The notes under the pieces were generated by a model that saw only the letters and a list, made by a program, of their open reading frames with translations, did not search any database and was not told where the DNA came from. Below, in pieces: positions 50,616-60,355 of a stretch of 64,000 nt of DNA. This DNA is from Leifsonia sp. ZF2019. Lineage in GTDB: Bacteria > Actinomycetota > Actinomycetes > Actinomycetales > Microbacteriaceae. Position numbers and translations under genes: made by a program. The stretch covers positions 496,001 to 560,000 of the forward strand of contig NZ_CP065037.1 in the NCBI RefSeq assembly GCF_019924635.1. The letters run 5' to 3'. Every line of letters begins with the position of its first letter. Positions within the stretch are counted from its first letter, which is position 1.

Positions 50616-51650
50616 GTGAGACTTCCCCTGCGCCCCGTCGCCCCCGGCGGCGAGCCTGTCGCCGAGCGTGAGATCGTCCGTCCGGTCGACCTGTGCGCTC
50701 CCGGCGGCACCCTCAATCCGGAGGCGGTCGGCTGGACCAGGCACGCTCTGCACCGCACCGCGCTGCCGGGATGGGGGCGCAACAAGCGGTTCGAGTACTG
50801 GGCGATCACGACGCCGACCTCGATCGTGACGATGAACATCTCCAACCACGACTACCGTGCCAACGTGTCGGTGACCTTCACCGACCGCGACGGCTATCGT
50901 GAGATCCGGCAGGGCGGCAACAGCTGGCTGCCCCGCCTCGGCGGACTGCGCGACGCGCGCAATGCGGAGCCGATGGAGGCCCGCCGTCGCGACGTGCTCG
51001 TCCGTCTCACCCCCGACGGAGCCGGCACGGTCCTCCACGCCGAGTCGGAGCGCATCCAGGCCGACATCCGCGTGCTTGCCGCGCCCGACCACGAGTCCAT
51101 GGGGGTCGTCGTGCCGTGGGGGCCGCGGGTGTTCCAGTACACGAAGAAGGACAACGCGCTCGCGGCGGAGGGTGTCGTCGTGGCGGACGGTGTCACCCAT
51201 CGGATCGAGCCGGAGACGGCGACCGCCGTGCACGACCGCGGACGCGGTCGCTGGCCCTACTTCACGCTCTGGAACTGGGGAGCCGGCGTCGGCACCACCG
51301 CCGAGGGCCGCGCTCTGGGACTCCAGCTCGGCGGAAAGTGGACCGATGGGACCCCGTCGACCGAGAACTGGGTGCGGCTCGACGGTCGACTGCACAAGAT
51401 CGGCAACCACCTCGACTGGCGCTACGACCGCGCCGACTGGACCGCTCCCTGGACGATCACCGGTCCCGACGTCGACATCGTCTTCCGCCCCCAGCACCAC
51501 TCCCGGCAGATCTTCGACCGGTGGCTGATCAAGAGCCGTAGTGACACCTGCTTCGGCCACTACGAGGGCCGTATCCGTCTCCCCGATGGCGACACGATCG
51601 TCTTCTCCCAGGTGTTCGGCCATGTCGAGGAGGTCGAGCGCCGCTGGTGA
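50616..51650 (+). CDS. DUF2804 protein
   Basis: A 344-residue beta-rich soluble protein (KRFEYWAITTPTSIVTMNIS, WPYFTLWNWGAGVGTTAEGR, QIFDRWLIKSRSDTCFGHYE), matching DUF2804. It begins with a GTG after AAAGGA, 55 bp after the permease, so it is probably part of the LacI-controlled operon. Function unknown; the context suggests carbohydrate or glycolipid handling. Confidence 0.75.
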   Translation: MRLPLRPVAPGGEPVAEREIVRPVDLCAPGGTLNPEAVGWTRHALHRTALPGWGRNKRFEYWAITTPTSIVTMNISNHDYRANVSVTFTDRDGYREIRQGGNSWLPRLGGLRDARNAEPMEARRRDVLVRLTPDGAGTVLHAESERIQADIRVLAAPDHESMGVVVPWGPRVFQYTKKDNALAAEGVVVADGVTHRIEPETATAVHDRGRGRWPYFTLWNWGAGVGTTAEGRALGLQLGGKWTDGTPSTENWVRLDGRLHKIGNHLDWRYDRADWTAPWTITGPDVDIVFRPQHHSRQIFDRWLIKSRSDTCFGHYEGRIRLPDGDTIVFSQVFGHVEEVERRW

Positions 51651-51775
51651 TCAGACCCTCCGGACGACACGGCGCCGTCCACGCGCCGCCGGAGCCGAGC
51701 GGGACGTCGTCCCCACCGATGGCGGCGTCCCGCTCACCCCGTCCTGTCCTTGTCCTGTCATCGAAGGAGAGACCC

Positions 51776-52108
51776 ATGTCCGCCTCTGCACACTCCGAAC
51801 AGCGCCCGCCCCGGGTGCCCAGCGTCCTCCGGCTCACCGCGGACCAACTGGAGACGACCGCCCCAGCGGCCGCCGTCCCCGACCGCCACTACACCGCTCT
51901 CCTCGTCGGTCCCGCGGGCTCCGGCTCACAGCGGTTCGTCTCCGTCCTCGACTCCGAGCGACCGCACGATCTCATCGTCGTGGACTTCGGCGGCGGCCAC
52001 AGCAGATCCTGGCTCCGCCACGGGTCCTCCGCGACGGAGGTCGTCTACACCTTTCTGGTCGAGACGCCCACGGTCTTTCCCGGGCGGGAGCACGCGCTCG
52101 CTCTCTGA
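51776..52108 (+). CDS. 110-aa hypothetical protein
   Basis: ATG 51776 follows GAAGGAGA. An N-terminal polar part is followed by RHYTALLVGPAGSGSQRFVS and DLIVVDFGGGHSRSWLRHGS. It looks small and soluble. The gene lies after the sugar operon and could belong to it. No family recognised. Confidence 0.6.
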   Translation: MSASAHSEQRPPRVPSVLRLTADQLETTAPAAAVPDRHYTALLVGPAGSGSQRFVSVLDSERPHDLIVVDFGGGHSRSWLRHGSSATEVVYTFLVETPTVFPGREHALAL

Positions 52109-52198
52109 GCTCGGGCGAGCAGCGCTCGGGTCCGCCGTCCTGCCCTAAGCTGGTCGGCAGCGGCCGGCCGGCGTCGGTCGCAGGCGGAAGGGGAGGCC

Positions 52199-52753
52199 AT
52201 GGGCGCCATCGCAGTGCACGAGTTCGTCTCGCTCGACGGGGTGTTCCAGGATCCGAGCTGGACGTTCGACTACGGCTTCGACCCGGCCATGGGCGACGAT
52301 CTCGCGCGCATCACGAGCGCCTCGGAGGCCATCCTGCTCGGCCGCACCACGTTCGAGATGTTCGCGCCGGCGTGGTCGACACGCACCGCCGCCGAAGACC
52401 CGGGCGCTCCGTTCTTCAACGACTCGACGAAGGCCGTCGTCAGCGGCACTCTCGACGACGCCGGCGCGGAGGCCACCTGGCGCAACTCCCGCTCGCTCGG
52501 GGCGTACGACGCCGACCGCATCCGGGAGTTCAAGGAGTCGACCTCCGGCATCTACATCAGCGGCAGCGGCACGCTCGTGCGCTCCCTGCTCGCCGACGGG
52601 CTGGTCGACGCACTGCACCTCTTCGTGTATCCGGTCGTGCTCGGGACCGGCGCGCGGCTGTTCCCGGAGGGCACGGCGCGGGCCGCGCTCGAGCTGCGGC
52701 ACTCCGAGGCCTACGACAACGGTGTGCTGCACCTCCTGTACACGCCGGCCTGA
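52199..52753 (+). CDS. Dihydrofolate-reductase-fold protein 2
   Basis: A 184-residue RibD/DHFR-like reductase: IAVHEFVSLDGVFQDPSWTF, AILLGRTTFEMFAPAW, IYISGSGTLVRSLLADGLVD and VVLGTGARLFPEG are the family motifs. A different subgroup from the protein at 41569. Substrate unknown. Confidence 0.85.
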   Translation: MGAIAVHEFVSLDGVFQDPSWTFDYGFDPAMGDDLARITSASEAILLGRTTFEMFAPAWSTRTAAEDPGAPFFNDSTKAVVSGTLDDAGAEATWRNSRSLGAYDADRIREFKESTSGIYISGSGTLVRSLLADGLVDALHLFVYPVVLGTGARLFPEGTARAALELRHSEAYDNGVLHLLYTPA

Positions 52754-52782
52754 CCTCCGCCTTCACCGATCGATCACCATTG

Positions 52783-52803
52783 CGGTCATAAAGTGACCGC
52801 ACG
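52783..52803. promoter_or_regulatory. Perfect dyad upstream of the ABC exporter
   Basis: TGCGGTCA TAAAG TGACCGCA, an 8-bp inverted repeat with a 5-bp AT-rich centre, between the reductase and the ABC exporter. It looks like an operator; no adjacent regulator gene was found. Confidence 0.6.
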
Positions 52804-52991
52804 TCGGCATAGCGTCGGCTCGTAGACCCCCTCCGGGTTCGGAAGTCGGCGGCCCGCGCTACCGTAGTCGCTGTTCGAGACCACTCAACAGCGGCGTTGT
52901 GGCGACGAGCCCGTCGGCGCTGTGCTTCACTGGGGACTCCGCGCCCCGCCGTCCCGGCACCTCACCAGCATCGCGACACTCAGGAACTCTC

Positions 52992-54722
52992 GTGACACTT
53001 CTCCGAATGGCATTCCGCTTCGGCCGGCCCTACTGGCGCTCGGCGCTCGCGGTCGTGCTCCTCCAACTGGTGGCGACCCTCGCCGCCCTCTACCTGCCGA
53101 CCCTCAACAAGGACATCATCGACAAGGGCATCGTCAACGGCGACACGGATTTCATCTGGTCGACCGGCGGGATGATGCTCCTGGTCTGCTTCGTGCAGGT
53201 CATCGCGGCGATCGCCGCGACCTACTTCGGCGCCCGCGCGTCGATGTCGGTCGGCCGCGACATCCGCCGCTCCTTCTACCGCACGGTGGACTCCCTCCCG
53301 TCGCTCGACCTCGCCCGCTGGGGCATGCCGACGCTGATCACCCGCAACACGAACGACGTGCAGCAGGTGCAGATGCTCGTGCTGCTGACGCTGAACTTCA
53401 TGGTGTCGACGCCGATCATGTGCATCGCGGGCATCATCCTCGCGGTGAACGTGGACGCCGGTCTCTCGTGGCTCATCTGGGTCTCGGTGGCCGTGCTGTT
53501 CGTGGTCGTCGGCGTCCTGGTCTGGCTGCTCCTCCCGCTGTTCCGTGAGATGCAGGAGCGCATCGACGGCGTCAACGGCGTCATCCGGGAGCAGATCGTC
53601 GGCATCCGCGTCATCCGCGCGTTCGTCCGCGAGCGGTTCGAGAGCGTGCGCTACGACGACGCGAACCTCGCGCTGACCCGGGTCTCCGTGCGCGTCGGCA
53701 ACATCTTCGTGCTGATGTTCCCGGTCATCATGCTGATCCTCAACGCCGCCACCGCCGCCGTCCTGTGGTTCGGCGGCCACCGCGTGGACGCGGGCGACAT
53801 CCAGATCGGCGCGCTCACCGCGTTCCTGCAGTACCTGCTGCAGATCCTGACCGCGGTGATGATGGGCGTGTTCATGGCCATGATGATCCCGCGCGCGATG
53901 GTGTGCGCCGAGCGCATCGACGAGGTGCTCAGCGCGACGCCGTCGCAGCAGAGCAGCGCAGGAGGCGCCCAGCTCCCCGCCGACGGCCGCGTCGAGGTCG
54001 AGGGCGTGACCTTCGGCTATCCGGGAGCCGAGAAGCCGGTGCTCAGCGATGTGTCGTTCACGGCGGAGCCCGGGAAGGTGACCGCGATCGTCGGTTCCAC
54101 CGGCTCCGGCAAGTCGACGCTCGTGTCGGTGATCGCCAACCTGTTCACGCCGCAGAGTGGTCACGTGCGGATCGGCGGTGTCTCCGTCGACACCCTCAGC
54201 CGGCAGCAGCTGGCCGGTCAGCTGGGGCTCGTCCCGCAGCGTCCCTACCTGTTCTCGGGCACGGTCGCGACGAACCTCCGCTTCGGGCGACCGGACGCGA
54301 CGGACGACGAGCTGTGGGAGGCGCTGCGCGTCGCCCAGGCCGAGGACTTCGTCCGGGCGAAGGAGCACGGCCTCGACGAGCGGATCTCCCAAGGCGGCAC
54401 GAACGTCTCCGGCGGTCAGCGTCAGCGCCTCTGCATCGCGCGGGCGCTCGTCGCCCAGCCGAAGGTGTTCCTCTTCGACGACTCGTTCTCAGCGCTCGAC
54501 GTCGCGACCGACGCGCGGCTGCGCGCCGCGCTCGCGGAGTCCACGGGCGACGCGACCGTGATCGTCGTCGCGCAGCGGGTGTCGACCATCCGCGAGGCCG
54601 ACACGATCGTCGTGCTCGACGATGGCACGGTCGTCGCACGCGGCACCCACGACGAACTGCTGGAGACGAGCGACACGTACCGCGAGATCGTCGAGTCCCA
54701 GCTGAGCCTGGAGGTGGCCTGA
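52992..54722 (+). CDS. ABC exporter half, degenerate ATPase site subunit
   Basis: A 576-residue half-transporter: six-helix membrane domain (about 1-310) and an ATPase domain (about 335-576). Walker A GSTGSGKST and signature VSGGQ are normal, but the catalytic Glu after Walker B is Asp (LFDDSFSALD) and the H-loop His is Gln (VAQRVST). This is the noncanonical subunit of heterodimeric exporters such as TM287/288 or BmrCD. The start GTG 52992 is preferred to a longer frame from 52899. It is followed at one base by the partner gene, which is interrupted by the IS. Confidence 0.85.
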   Translation: MTLLRMAFRFGRPYWRSALAVVLLQLVATLAALYLPTLNKDIIDKGIVNGDTDFIWSTGGMMLLVCFVQVIAAIAATYFGARASMSVGRDIRRSFYRTVDSLPSLDLARWGMPTLITRNTNDVQQVQMLVLLTLNFMVSTPIMCIAGIILAVNVDAGLSWLIWVSVAVLFVVVGVLVWLLLPLFREMQERIDGVNGVIREQIVGIRVIRAFVRERFESVRYDDANLALTRVSVRVGNIFVLMFPVIMLILNAATAAVLWFGGHRVDAGDIQIGALTAFLQYLLQILTAVMMGVFMAMMIPRAMVCAERIDEVLSATPSQQSSAGGAQLPADGRVEVEGVTFGYPGAEKPVLSDVSFTAEPGKVTAIVGSTGSGKSTLVSVIANLFTPQSGHVRIGGVSVDTLSRQQLAGQLGLVPQRPYLFSGTVATNLRFGRPDATDDELWEALRVAQAEDFVRAKEHGLDERISQGGTNVSGGQRQRLCIARALVAQPKVFLFDDSFSALDVATDARLRAALAESTGDATVIVVAQRVSTIREADTIVVLDDGTVVARGTHDELLETSDTYREIVESQLSLEVA

Positions 54723-54898
54723 GATGGCGCGCGACAAGCTGGCCAGACGGCCGAAGAAGCAGAGCACGGCCGACCGCGCGGCGCACGAGTCCGCCGTCGA
54801 GGCGACCCTCGAGGAGGTCGACTACGAGTACGAGCCGTCCGCCTCCGACGGCGATATGTTCGGCGACGCCCCGGCCCGCAAGGCCGAGAACTTCTGGC

Positions 54899-54913
54899 CG
54901 TCGTTCAAGCGCC
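54899..54913. repeat. 15-bp target duplication, IS copy 2, left
   Basis: CGTCGTTCAAGCGCC, repeated exactly at 56216-56230. Confidence 0.93.
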
Positions 54914-56215
54914 TGTCTGGGTTCACGACATAGGTCTCAGTTGATAGGTCCCTGGTGAGTCGGGACATGCGTCACAGTCGGTGGCATGTCGAAGGCTCGG
55001 GTCGCCGTGATGAAGATCGTGTCCAAACAGCTCACCGTGACGGCGGCAGCTGCCGAGTACGGGTTCTCCCGCCGGCACCTGCATCGGCTGCTCGCACGCT
55101 ACCGAGACGGCGGCCTGGACGCGGTCGAACCGCGCTCCCGAGCCCCGCACACCAGCCCGCAGCGAACCGCGGACGAAGTCCGGGAACGGATCCTGCAATT
55201 GCGAGCTGAGCTGATCGGGAACGGGTTGGATGCCGGCCCGGTCACCATCGCCTGGCACCTCGAACAGGAGAACCTGCAGGCTCCGTCGACCTCGACGATC
55301 CGCCGGACCCTCCACACCGCCGGGCTCATCACCCCGGAACCCCGGAAACGGCCCCGCTCCTCCTACCTCCGGTTTCAGGCCGCGCAACCGAACGAGACCT
55401 GGCAGTCCGACTTCACCCACTGGCGCCTGGCCGATGGCACCGATATCGAGATCCTGAACTGGCTGGACGACCACTCCCGCTACCTGCTCTCCTGCACCGC
55501 ACACCGCCCGGTCACCGGCGACGACGTGGTCACCAGCTTCCTGACCGCGACCGAACGGCACGGCATCCCTGCCTCCACCCTGACCGATAACGGCAGGGTC
55601 TACACCGCCCGGTTCGGCGGCGGCCGCAACGCCTTCGAATACCTGCTCCCCCTGCTCGGCGTCACCCAGAAGAACGGCTCACCCAGCCACCCGCAAACTC
55701 AAGGCAAGATCGAACGCTTCCACCAAACCCTCAAACGCTGGCTCACCGCACGGCCCGCCGCCGACACCCTGACCGAGCTCCAGACTCAGCTCGACGCGTT
55801 CCGGGAGCACTACAACGAGCACCGCCCCCACCGCGCCCTGAACCGGCAGACACCCGGGCAAGCATTCCGCGCCACCCCGAAAGCGCTCCCCGCCCAGGCC
55901 CGCACCCCCGGCCACTACCGCATCCGCTACGACCTCGTCGGAACAGGCGGCAAAGTCAGCCTCCGCCGCGCCGGCCGAATGCACCACCTCGGCATCGGCT
56001 ACCACCACCGCGGAACCCGCATCCTCGCCCTCGCCGACGACACCACCGTCACCGTCATCGCCCTGAACACCGGCGAAATCCTCTCCACCCACACCATCGA
56101 CCCCACCCGCAGCTACTGGCGCAACAACGAGAAAACCCCCGGCCGATGGCCGAGGGCTTCTTCACGTGAGACCTAAGACGCGACTCAGGTGAGACCTATG
56201 TCGCGACTCAAGACA
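54914..56215 (+). mobile_element. IS481-type insertion sequence, copy 2
   Basis: The same 1302-bp element as at 38275-39576, in opposite orientation, with the same terminal repeats and subterminal 23-bp motifs. It interrupts the second ABC exporter gene. Confidence 0.93.
54986..56176 (+). CDS. IS481-type DDE transposase, copy 2
   Basis: Protein identical to copy 1 over all 396 residues, including Asp142, Asp201 and Glu243. Both copies are intact, which suggests recent and possibly ongoing transposition. Confidence 0.93.
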   Translation: MSKARVAVMKIVSKQLTVTAAAAEYGFSRRHLHRLLARYRDGGLDAVEPRSRAPHTSPQRTADEVRERILQLRAELIGNGLDAGPVTIAWHLEQENLQAPSTSTIRRTLHTAGLITPEPRKRPRSSYLRFQAAQPNETWQSDFTHWRLADGTDIEILNWLDDHSRYLLSCTAHRPVTGDDVVTSFLTATERHGIPASTLTDNGRVYTARFGGGRNAFEYLLPLLGVTQKNGSPSHPQTQGKIERFHQTLKRWLTARPAADTLTELQTQLDAFREHYNEHRPHRALNRQTPGQAFRATPKALPAQARTPGHYRIRYDLVGTGGKVSLRRAGRMHHLGIGYHHRGTRILALADDTTVTVIALNTGEILSTHTIDPTRSYWRNNEKTPGRWPRASSRET

Positions 56216-56230
56216 CGTCGTTCAAGCGCC
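56216..56230. repeat. 15-bp target duplication, IS copy 2, right
   Basis: Second copy of CGTCGTTCAAGCGCC; the exporter reading frame resumes here. Confidence 0.93.
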
Positions 56231-58042
56231 TGCTCGGACTCCTGAAGACCGAGTGGGTCGGGATGACCTGGGTCACGGTGCTCGTGGTCGTCTCGGTCGC
56301 CCTCGTGGTGATCGCGCCCCGCATCCTGGGCAACGCGACCGACGTCATCTTCCAGGGCTCCGTGGGCACCATCGACGCGAAGGGCACCCTGATCCCGGGC
56401 ACCGGCATCGACTTCGTCGAGCTGGGCCGCCTGCTGATGATCGTCCTCGCCATGTACATCGTCGCCTCGCTGCTGCAGTGGTGGCAGGGCTACATCCTCA
56501 ACGCCCTCGTGATGCGGGTGGTCTACGGGCTGCGCCGCGACATCGAGGACAAGCTCAACCGCATCCCGCTGCGCTACTTCGATGCCCGCCAGCGCGGCGA
56601 CCTGATGTCGCGCGTGACGAACGACGTCGACAACATCCAGACCGCGCTGCAGCAGGCGTTCTCTCAACTGATCCAGTCCGTCCTGATGGTCGTCGGCATC
56701 GGGATCATGATGTTCATCGTGTCGTGGCAGCTCGCGCTGATCGCGCTCATCGCCATCCCGCTCTCGGGTGTGATCGCGGGTGTGATCGGCAGCCGCTCGC
56801 AGAAGCTCTTCAAACAGCAGTGGGCGTCGACGGGCAACCTGAACGGCCACATCGAGGAGTCGTACTCGGGTCTCGACCTCGTGCGCTCGTTCGGCCGCGA
56901 CGGCGTGATGCTGGAGGAGTTCGACTCCCGCAACCAGAAGCTGTACCGCTCGATGGTCGGTGCGCAGTTCGTGTCGGGCATGATCATGCCGGCGATGAAC
57001 TTCGTCTCCTACCTGTCGTACGTGCTGATCGCGGTCGTCGGGGCGCTGCGCGTGGTCTCCGGTCAGATGACCATCGGCGACGCGACGGCGTTCATCCAGT
57101 ACTCGCGGGAGTTCTCGCAGCCGATCGGTCAGATCGCGGGCATGGCGAACATGCTGCAGTCCGGTGTCGCGTCGGCCGAGCGCACCTTCGAGTTCCTGGA
57201 TGCGGAGGAGCAGTCACCCGACCACGAGACGCGGCATCTGCCCGCCCGTGCCGACGGCCGGGTGGAGCTCGAGGACGTCGAGTTCTCGTACGACCCCGCC
57301 GTGCCGCTCATTCGCGACCTCAGCCTCGCCGTGAAGCCGGGGCAGACCGTCGCGATCGTGGGGCCGACCGGTGCGGGCAAGACCACGCTGGTCAACCTCA
57401 TCATGCGGTTCTACGAGCTGAACGGCGGCGCCATCCGCCTCGACGGCATCGACACGACCGAGCTGTCGCGCGCCGAACTGCGCGGCCAGGTCGGTATGGT
57501 GCTGCAGGACGCCTGGCTGTTCTCGGGCACCATCCGAGAGAACATCCGCTACGGCCGCCTCGACGCGACGGACGAGGAGGTCGTGGAGGTCGCCAAGGCC
57601 ACCATGGTCGACCGGTTCGTGCGCCAGCTGCCCGACGGGTACGACACCGTCATCGAGGCCGACGGCGGCAACGTCTCGGCGGGCGAGCGGCAGCTGCTCA
57701 CCATCGCGCGGGCGTTCATCGCGAACCCGTCGCTGCTCATCCTCGACGAGGCCACCTCGTCGGTGGACACGCGCACCGAGCTGCTCGTGCAGCACGCGAT
57801 GGCGGCGCTGCGCACGGACCGCACCTCGTTCGTGATCGCGCACCGCCTGTCGACCATCCGGGATGCGCACACCATCCTGGTCATGGAGAACGGCAGCATC
57901 GTCGAGCAGGGCGACCACGCCACGCTCCTGGAGCGCCGCGGGGCCTACTACGACCTCTACATGACGCAGTTCCAGGGCGCCGCCGCCGAGGCCGACCCCG
58001 AGCCAGAACCGCAGCCCGCCGCCTAGCAGCGCCGAACACACG

Positions 58043-58079
58043 GAAAGTGCGCCGTCTCGTGATGAGACGGCGCACTTTC
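58043..58079. terminator. Bidirectional terminator
   Basis: GAAAGTGCGCCGTCTC, loop GTGAT, GAGACGGCGCACTTTC: a perfect 16-bp stem between the exporter and the convergent HesB-like gene. Confidence 0.85.
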
Positions 58080-58094
58080 TGCGTACTCGGGCGG

Positions 58095-58376
58095 TCAGGC
58101 CACCGCGCCGATCGCGAAGCTGACGGACCCCTGCTCGTCGACCTGCGCGTCGAGCACCTTGTCGTCGAGGGCGTCGGCCGCCTGCGGCTCCAGGAAGATG
58201 CGGGCGCCTCCGGCGTCGACGACCTGGTCGGTGGGCTCGGGGGCCTCCGACACGGCCGCGGCGAAGGCGGTGTTGTCCGGGTTGCTGCTGCTGATGCGCA
58301 GCCCCGCCTCGTCGGCGGGCGCCTGGTCGGTGAGGGTCTTGACGATCGTGCTGGCGTTCTCAGTGAGGGTGAGCAT
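58095..58376 (-). CDS. HesB/IscA-like protein without cysteines
   Basis: A 93-residue protein (MLTLTENASTIVKTLTDQAP, then DEAGLRISSSNPDN and GARIFLEPQAADALDDKVLD) with the layout of A-type iron-sulfur carriers, but no cysteine at all, so it cannot hold a cluster in the normal way. Actinobacteria often carry such members; their function is unclear. Confidence 0.75.
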   Translation of the reverse strand: MLTLTENASTIVKTLTDQAPADEAGLRISSSNPDNTAFAAAVSEAPEPTDQVVDAGGARIFLEPQAADALDDKVLDAQVDEQGSVSFAIGAVA

Positions 58377-58645
58377 GCGCTCTCCTTCCGTTCGATGGCT
58401 CCAGGAGCCAGCCACGTTCCCGCGCTCCACGGGACCACGCAACCCCGGTCGCCGCCATTGCCAGGAAACACTCACGAACCGCCGACGGCGTCCTCGGCGA
58501 CCGGTCACCGGGCTCCGCAGAGTCGACCGCTGGCCCCCTCTTGCGGTACCGCTGCGGCCTGAGCCGAGGGGGCTGCGACGACTAGGCTCGACGGAGCGGT
58601 GACCGTCACCGCCGCGCCGACGCAGGCGTTGAGGGGGATCGCAGC

Positions 58646-60337
58646 ATGAGAGTCAGCCGTCGTATCGTCGTGTCCGTCGTGGCCGGGGCAGCGGTCGCCG
58701 CCGCGATAGCAGCGCCCGTGATGCCCGCGGCGGCGTTCGACATCAAGCCGCCGGCCGTCGTCGGTTACATCGACAGCATCTCCGTCGGCTACGTTCAGTC
58801 GTCGCCGAAGCCGACGCTTCATGTGAAGGGGTGGGCGGGCGATCTCAACGACGGGTGGCAGAACGGTACCGGTACGGCCGCCATCGAACTCGTGGCGACG
58901 CCCGCTGGCGGTTCGCCGACCACGATCGGATGGGCGGAGCGCGAGGACTTCAACGTCGCGCGACCGGACGTACGTCGAGCGTATCCGCAGCTGGGGCCGA
59001 ACCAGGGCTTCGACGTGCGCTGGGCGTCTGCCCCGAGTGTCGGCCCTCTGACGGTGTGTGCCCGTATGTGGAACCTCAATGCCGCGATGCCGCCCGGCGG
59101 GTCCGTCCAGGTGGGCTGCGCGAGCGTCACGGTCCCAGCCGCCCGCCCGTCCTACGCGAAGGCACCGACGTCCGCGACGGTCGGATCGCCGATTCAGGTC
59201 GACCCCGGGCAGACCGGCGGTACCGACTCGTTCTCCTGGCTCCGTTGGAACAGCGACGCACCGGACCCGTCCGGCTACGCTCAGCCGATCGCCGGGGCGA
59301 ACTCCGCGACGTACACCCCGACTGTCAAAGACATCGGCGCGACACTGCAGGCGATCGTCACGACGCGCGCAGCGGGGCGCGCGACCATCGAGCAGCAGAC
59401 GGACGACATCTTCGTCCAGTATCCCGACCACCGCGTCACGGTGACCTCGGGCGCTGATCGTTTCGACAGCTCCATCGCGATCTCGCGAGCGGCCTTCCCG
59501 GACGCGACCGCCGGTGCGCCGGTCGCTTATCTGGCCTCGGGCGTCGATTTCCCGGACGCGCTCTCGGCGGGTCCTGCCGCGGCAGCCGGTCACGGAACGC
59601 TGCTGCTCACCATGCCGGGCACGCTGGACCCGAGGATCGCCGCCGAACTGACGCGACTCCATCCGCCTCGCATCGTCGTCGTGGGCGGTCCCGCTGTCGT
59701 CGCGGACGGCGTGCTGGACTCGCTCAGGGCTCTCCCATTCGCTCCCGAGGTGACCCGGGTCTTCGGCTCCGACCGCTACGAGACGTCGCGCGCGGTGGTG
59801 CAGACGGCGTTCGGAGCTTCTGTTCCGCGTGTCTACCTCGCGACCGGGCGAGGCTTCGCCGACGCGCTCTCCGCCGGCGCTGCGGCCGCAGTGATGGGTG
59901 TGCCCGTCGTGCTGACAGATGGTTCCCTCGCGCGGGCCGACGAGGCGACCCGAAGCGCTCTGGCCTCCTGGAACACCACGAGCGTCTCGATCGCGGGCGG
60001 GCGCACGAGTGTGACCGATGGCGTCGCCGGTAGCCTCGGGACCGGTATCGACGTGACCCGCTTGGCGGGTGGGGATCGTTTCGAGACAGCTGCGGCGATC
60101 GCCGCGTCGATTCCCGCCTCTCGTACTGCGTTCCTGGCCAGCGGCTACGGCTTCCCCGACGCCCTCGGCGTCTCCGTCCTGGCGTCGAGCCTCCGTGGAC
60201 CGCTCCTCCTCACCACAGGCAGGTGCATCCCCGTGAGCGAACTCCAATTCATGTTCGATCGCGGTGTCGACGACTTTCAGATCGTCGGCGGCGAGAACGT
60301 CCAGACGACGGAGGTGCGCTGGGCTCGTCCGTGCTGA
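58646..60337 (+). CDS. Secreted CWB2 (cell-wall-binding repeat 2) protein
   Basis: A 563-residue exported protein. A Sec signal peptide (about 1-30, ending PAAAF) is followed by a beta-rich region (about 35-265) with an immunoglobulin-like linker, then three CWB2 repeats (about 268-560) recognisable by SGADRFDSSIAISR, FGSDRYETSRAVVQ and AGGDRFETAAAIAA with FPDALS-type motifs. Such proteins attach non-covalently to the cell wall. The N-terminal domain is of unknown function. Confidence 0.9.
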   Translation: MRVSRRIVVSVVAGAAVAAAIAAPVMPAAAFDIKPPAVVGYIDSISVGYVQSSPKPTLHVKGWAGDLNDGWQNGTGTAAIELVATPAGGSPTTIGWAEREDFNVARPDVRRAYPQLGPNQGFDVRWASAPSVGPLTVCARMWNLNAAMPPGGSVQVGCASVTVPAARPSYAKAPTSATVGSPIQVDPGQTGGTDSFSWLRWNSDAPDPSGYAQPIAGANSATYTPTVKDIGATLQAIVTTRAAGRATIEQQTDDIFVQYPDHRVTVTSGADRFDSSIAISRAAFPDATAGAPVAYLASGVDFPDALSAGPAAAAGHGTLLLTMPGTLDPRIAAELTRLHPPRIVVVGGPAVVADGVLDSLRALPFAPEVTRVFGSDRYETSRAVVQTAFGASVPRVYLATGRGFADALSAGAAAAVMGVPVVLTDGSLARADEATRSALASWNTTSVSIAGGRTSVTDGVAGSLGTGIDVTRLAGGDRFETAAAIAASIPASRTAFLASGYGFPDALGVSVLASSLRGPLLLTTGRCIPVSELQFMFDRGVDDFQIVGGENVQTTEVRWARPC

Positions 60338-60355
60338 GCCGGTGAGTCCGGCGGA

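Larger units (their letters stand above)
54724..58026 (+). pseudogene. ABC exporter half, canonical subunit, split by IS
   Basis: The 5' part (54724-54913) encodes a hydrophilic N-terminus; the 3' part (56231-58026) encodes the membrane and ATPase domains. Removing the IS and one 15-bp duplicate restores an open frame of 661 residues. The ATPase is canonical (LLILDEATSSVD, IAHRLST) while its signature is degenerate (NVSAGE), complementing the partner. From ATG 56263 a 587-residue product with all helices could still be made if transcribed. Confidence 0.88.

Noticed and set aside
52980..54392. 470-aa leftward ORF across the ABC exporter
   Set aside because: Shadow of the exporter; His/Asp/Glu-rich with no motif.
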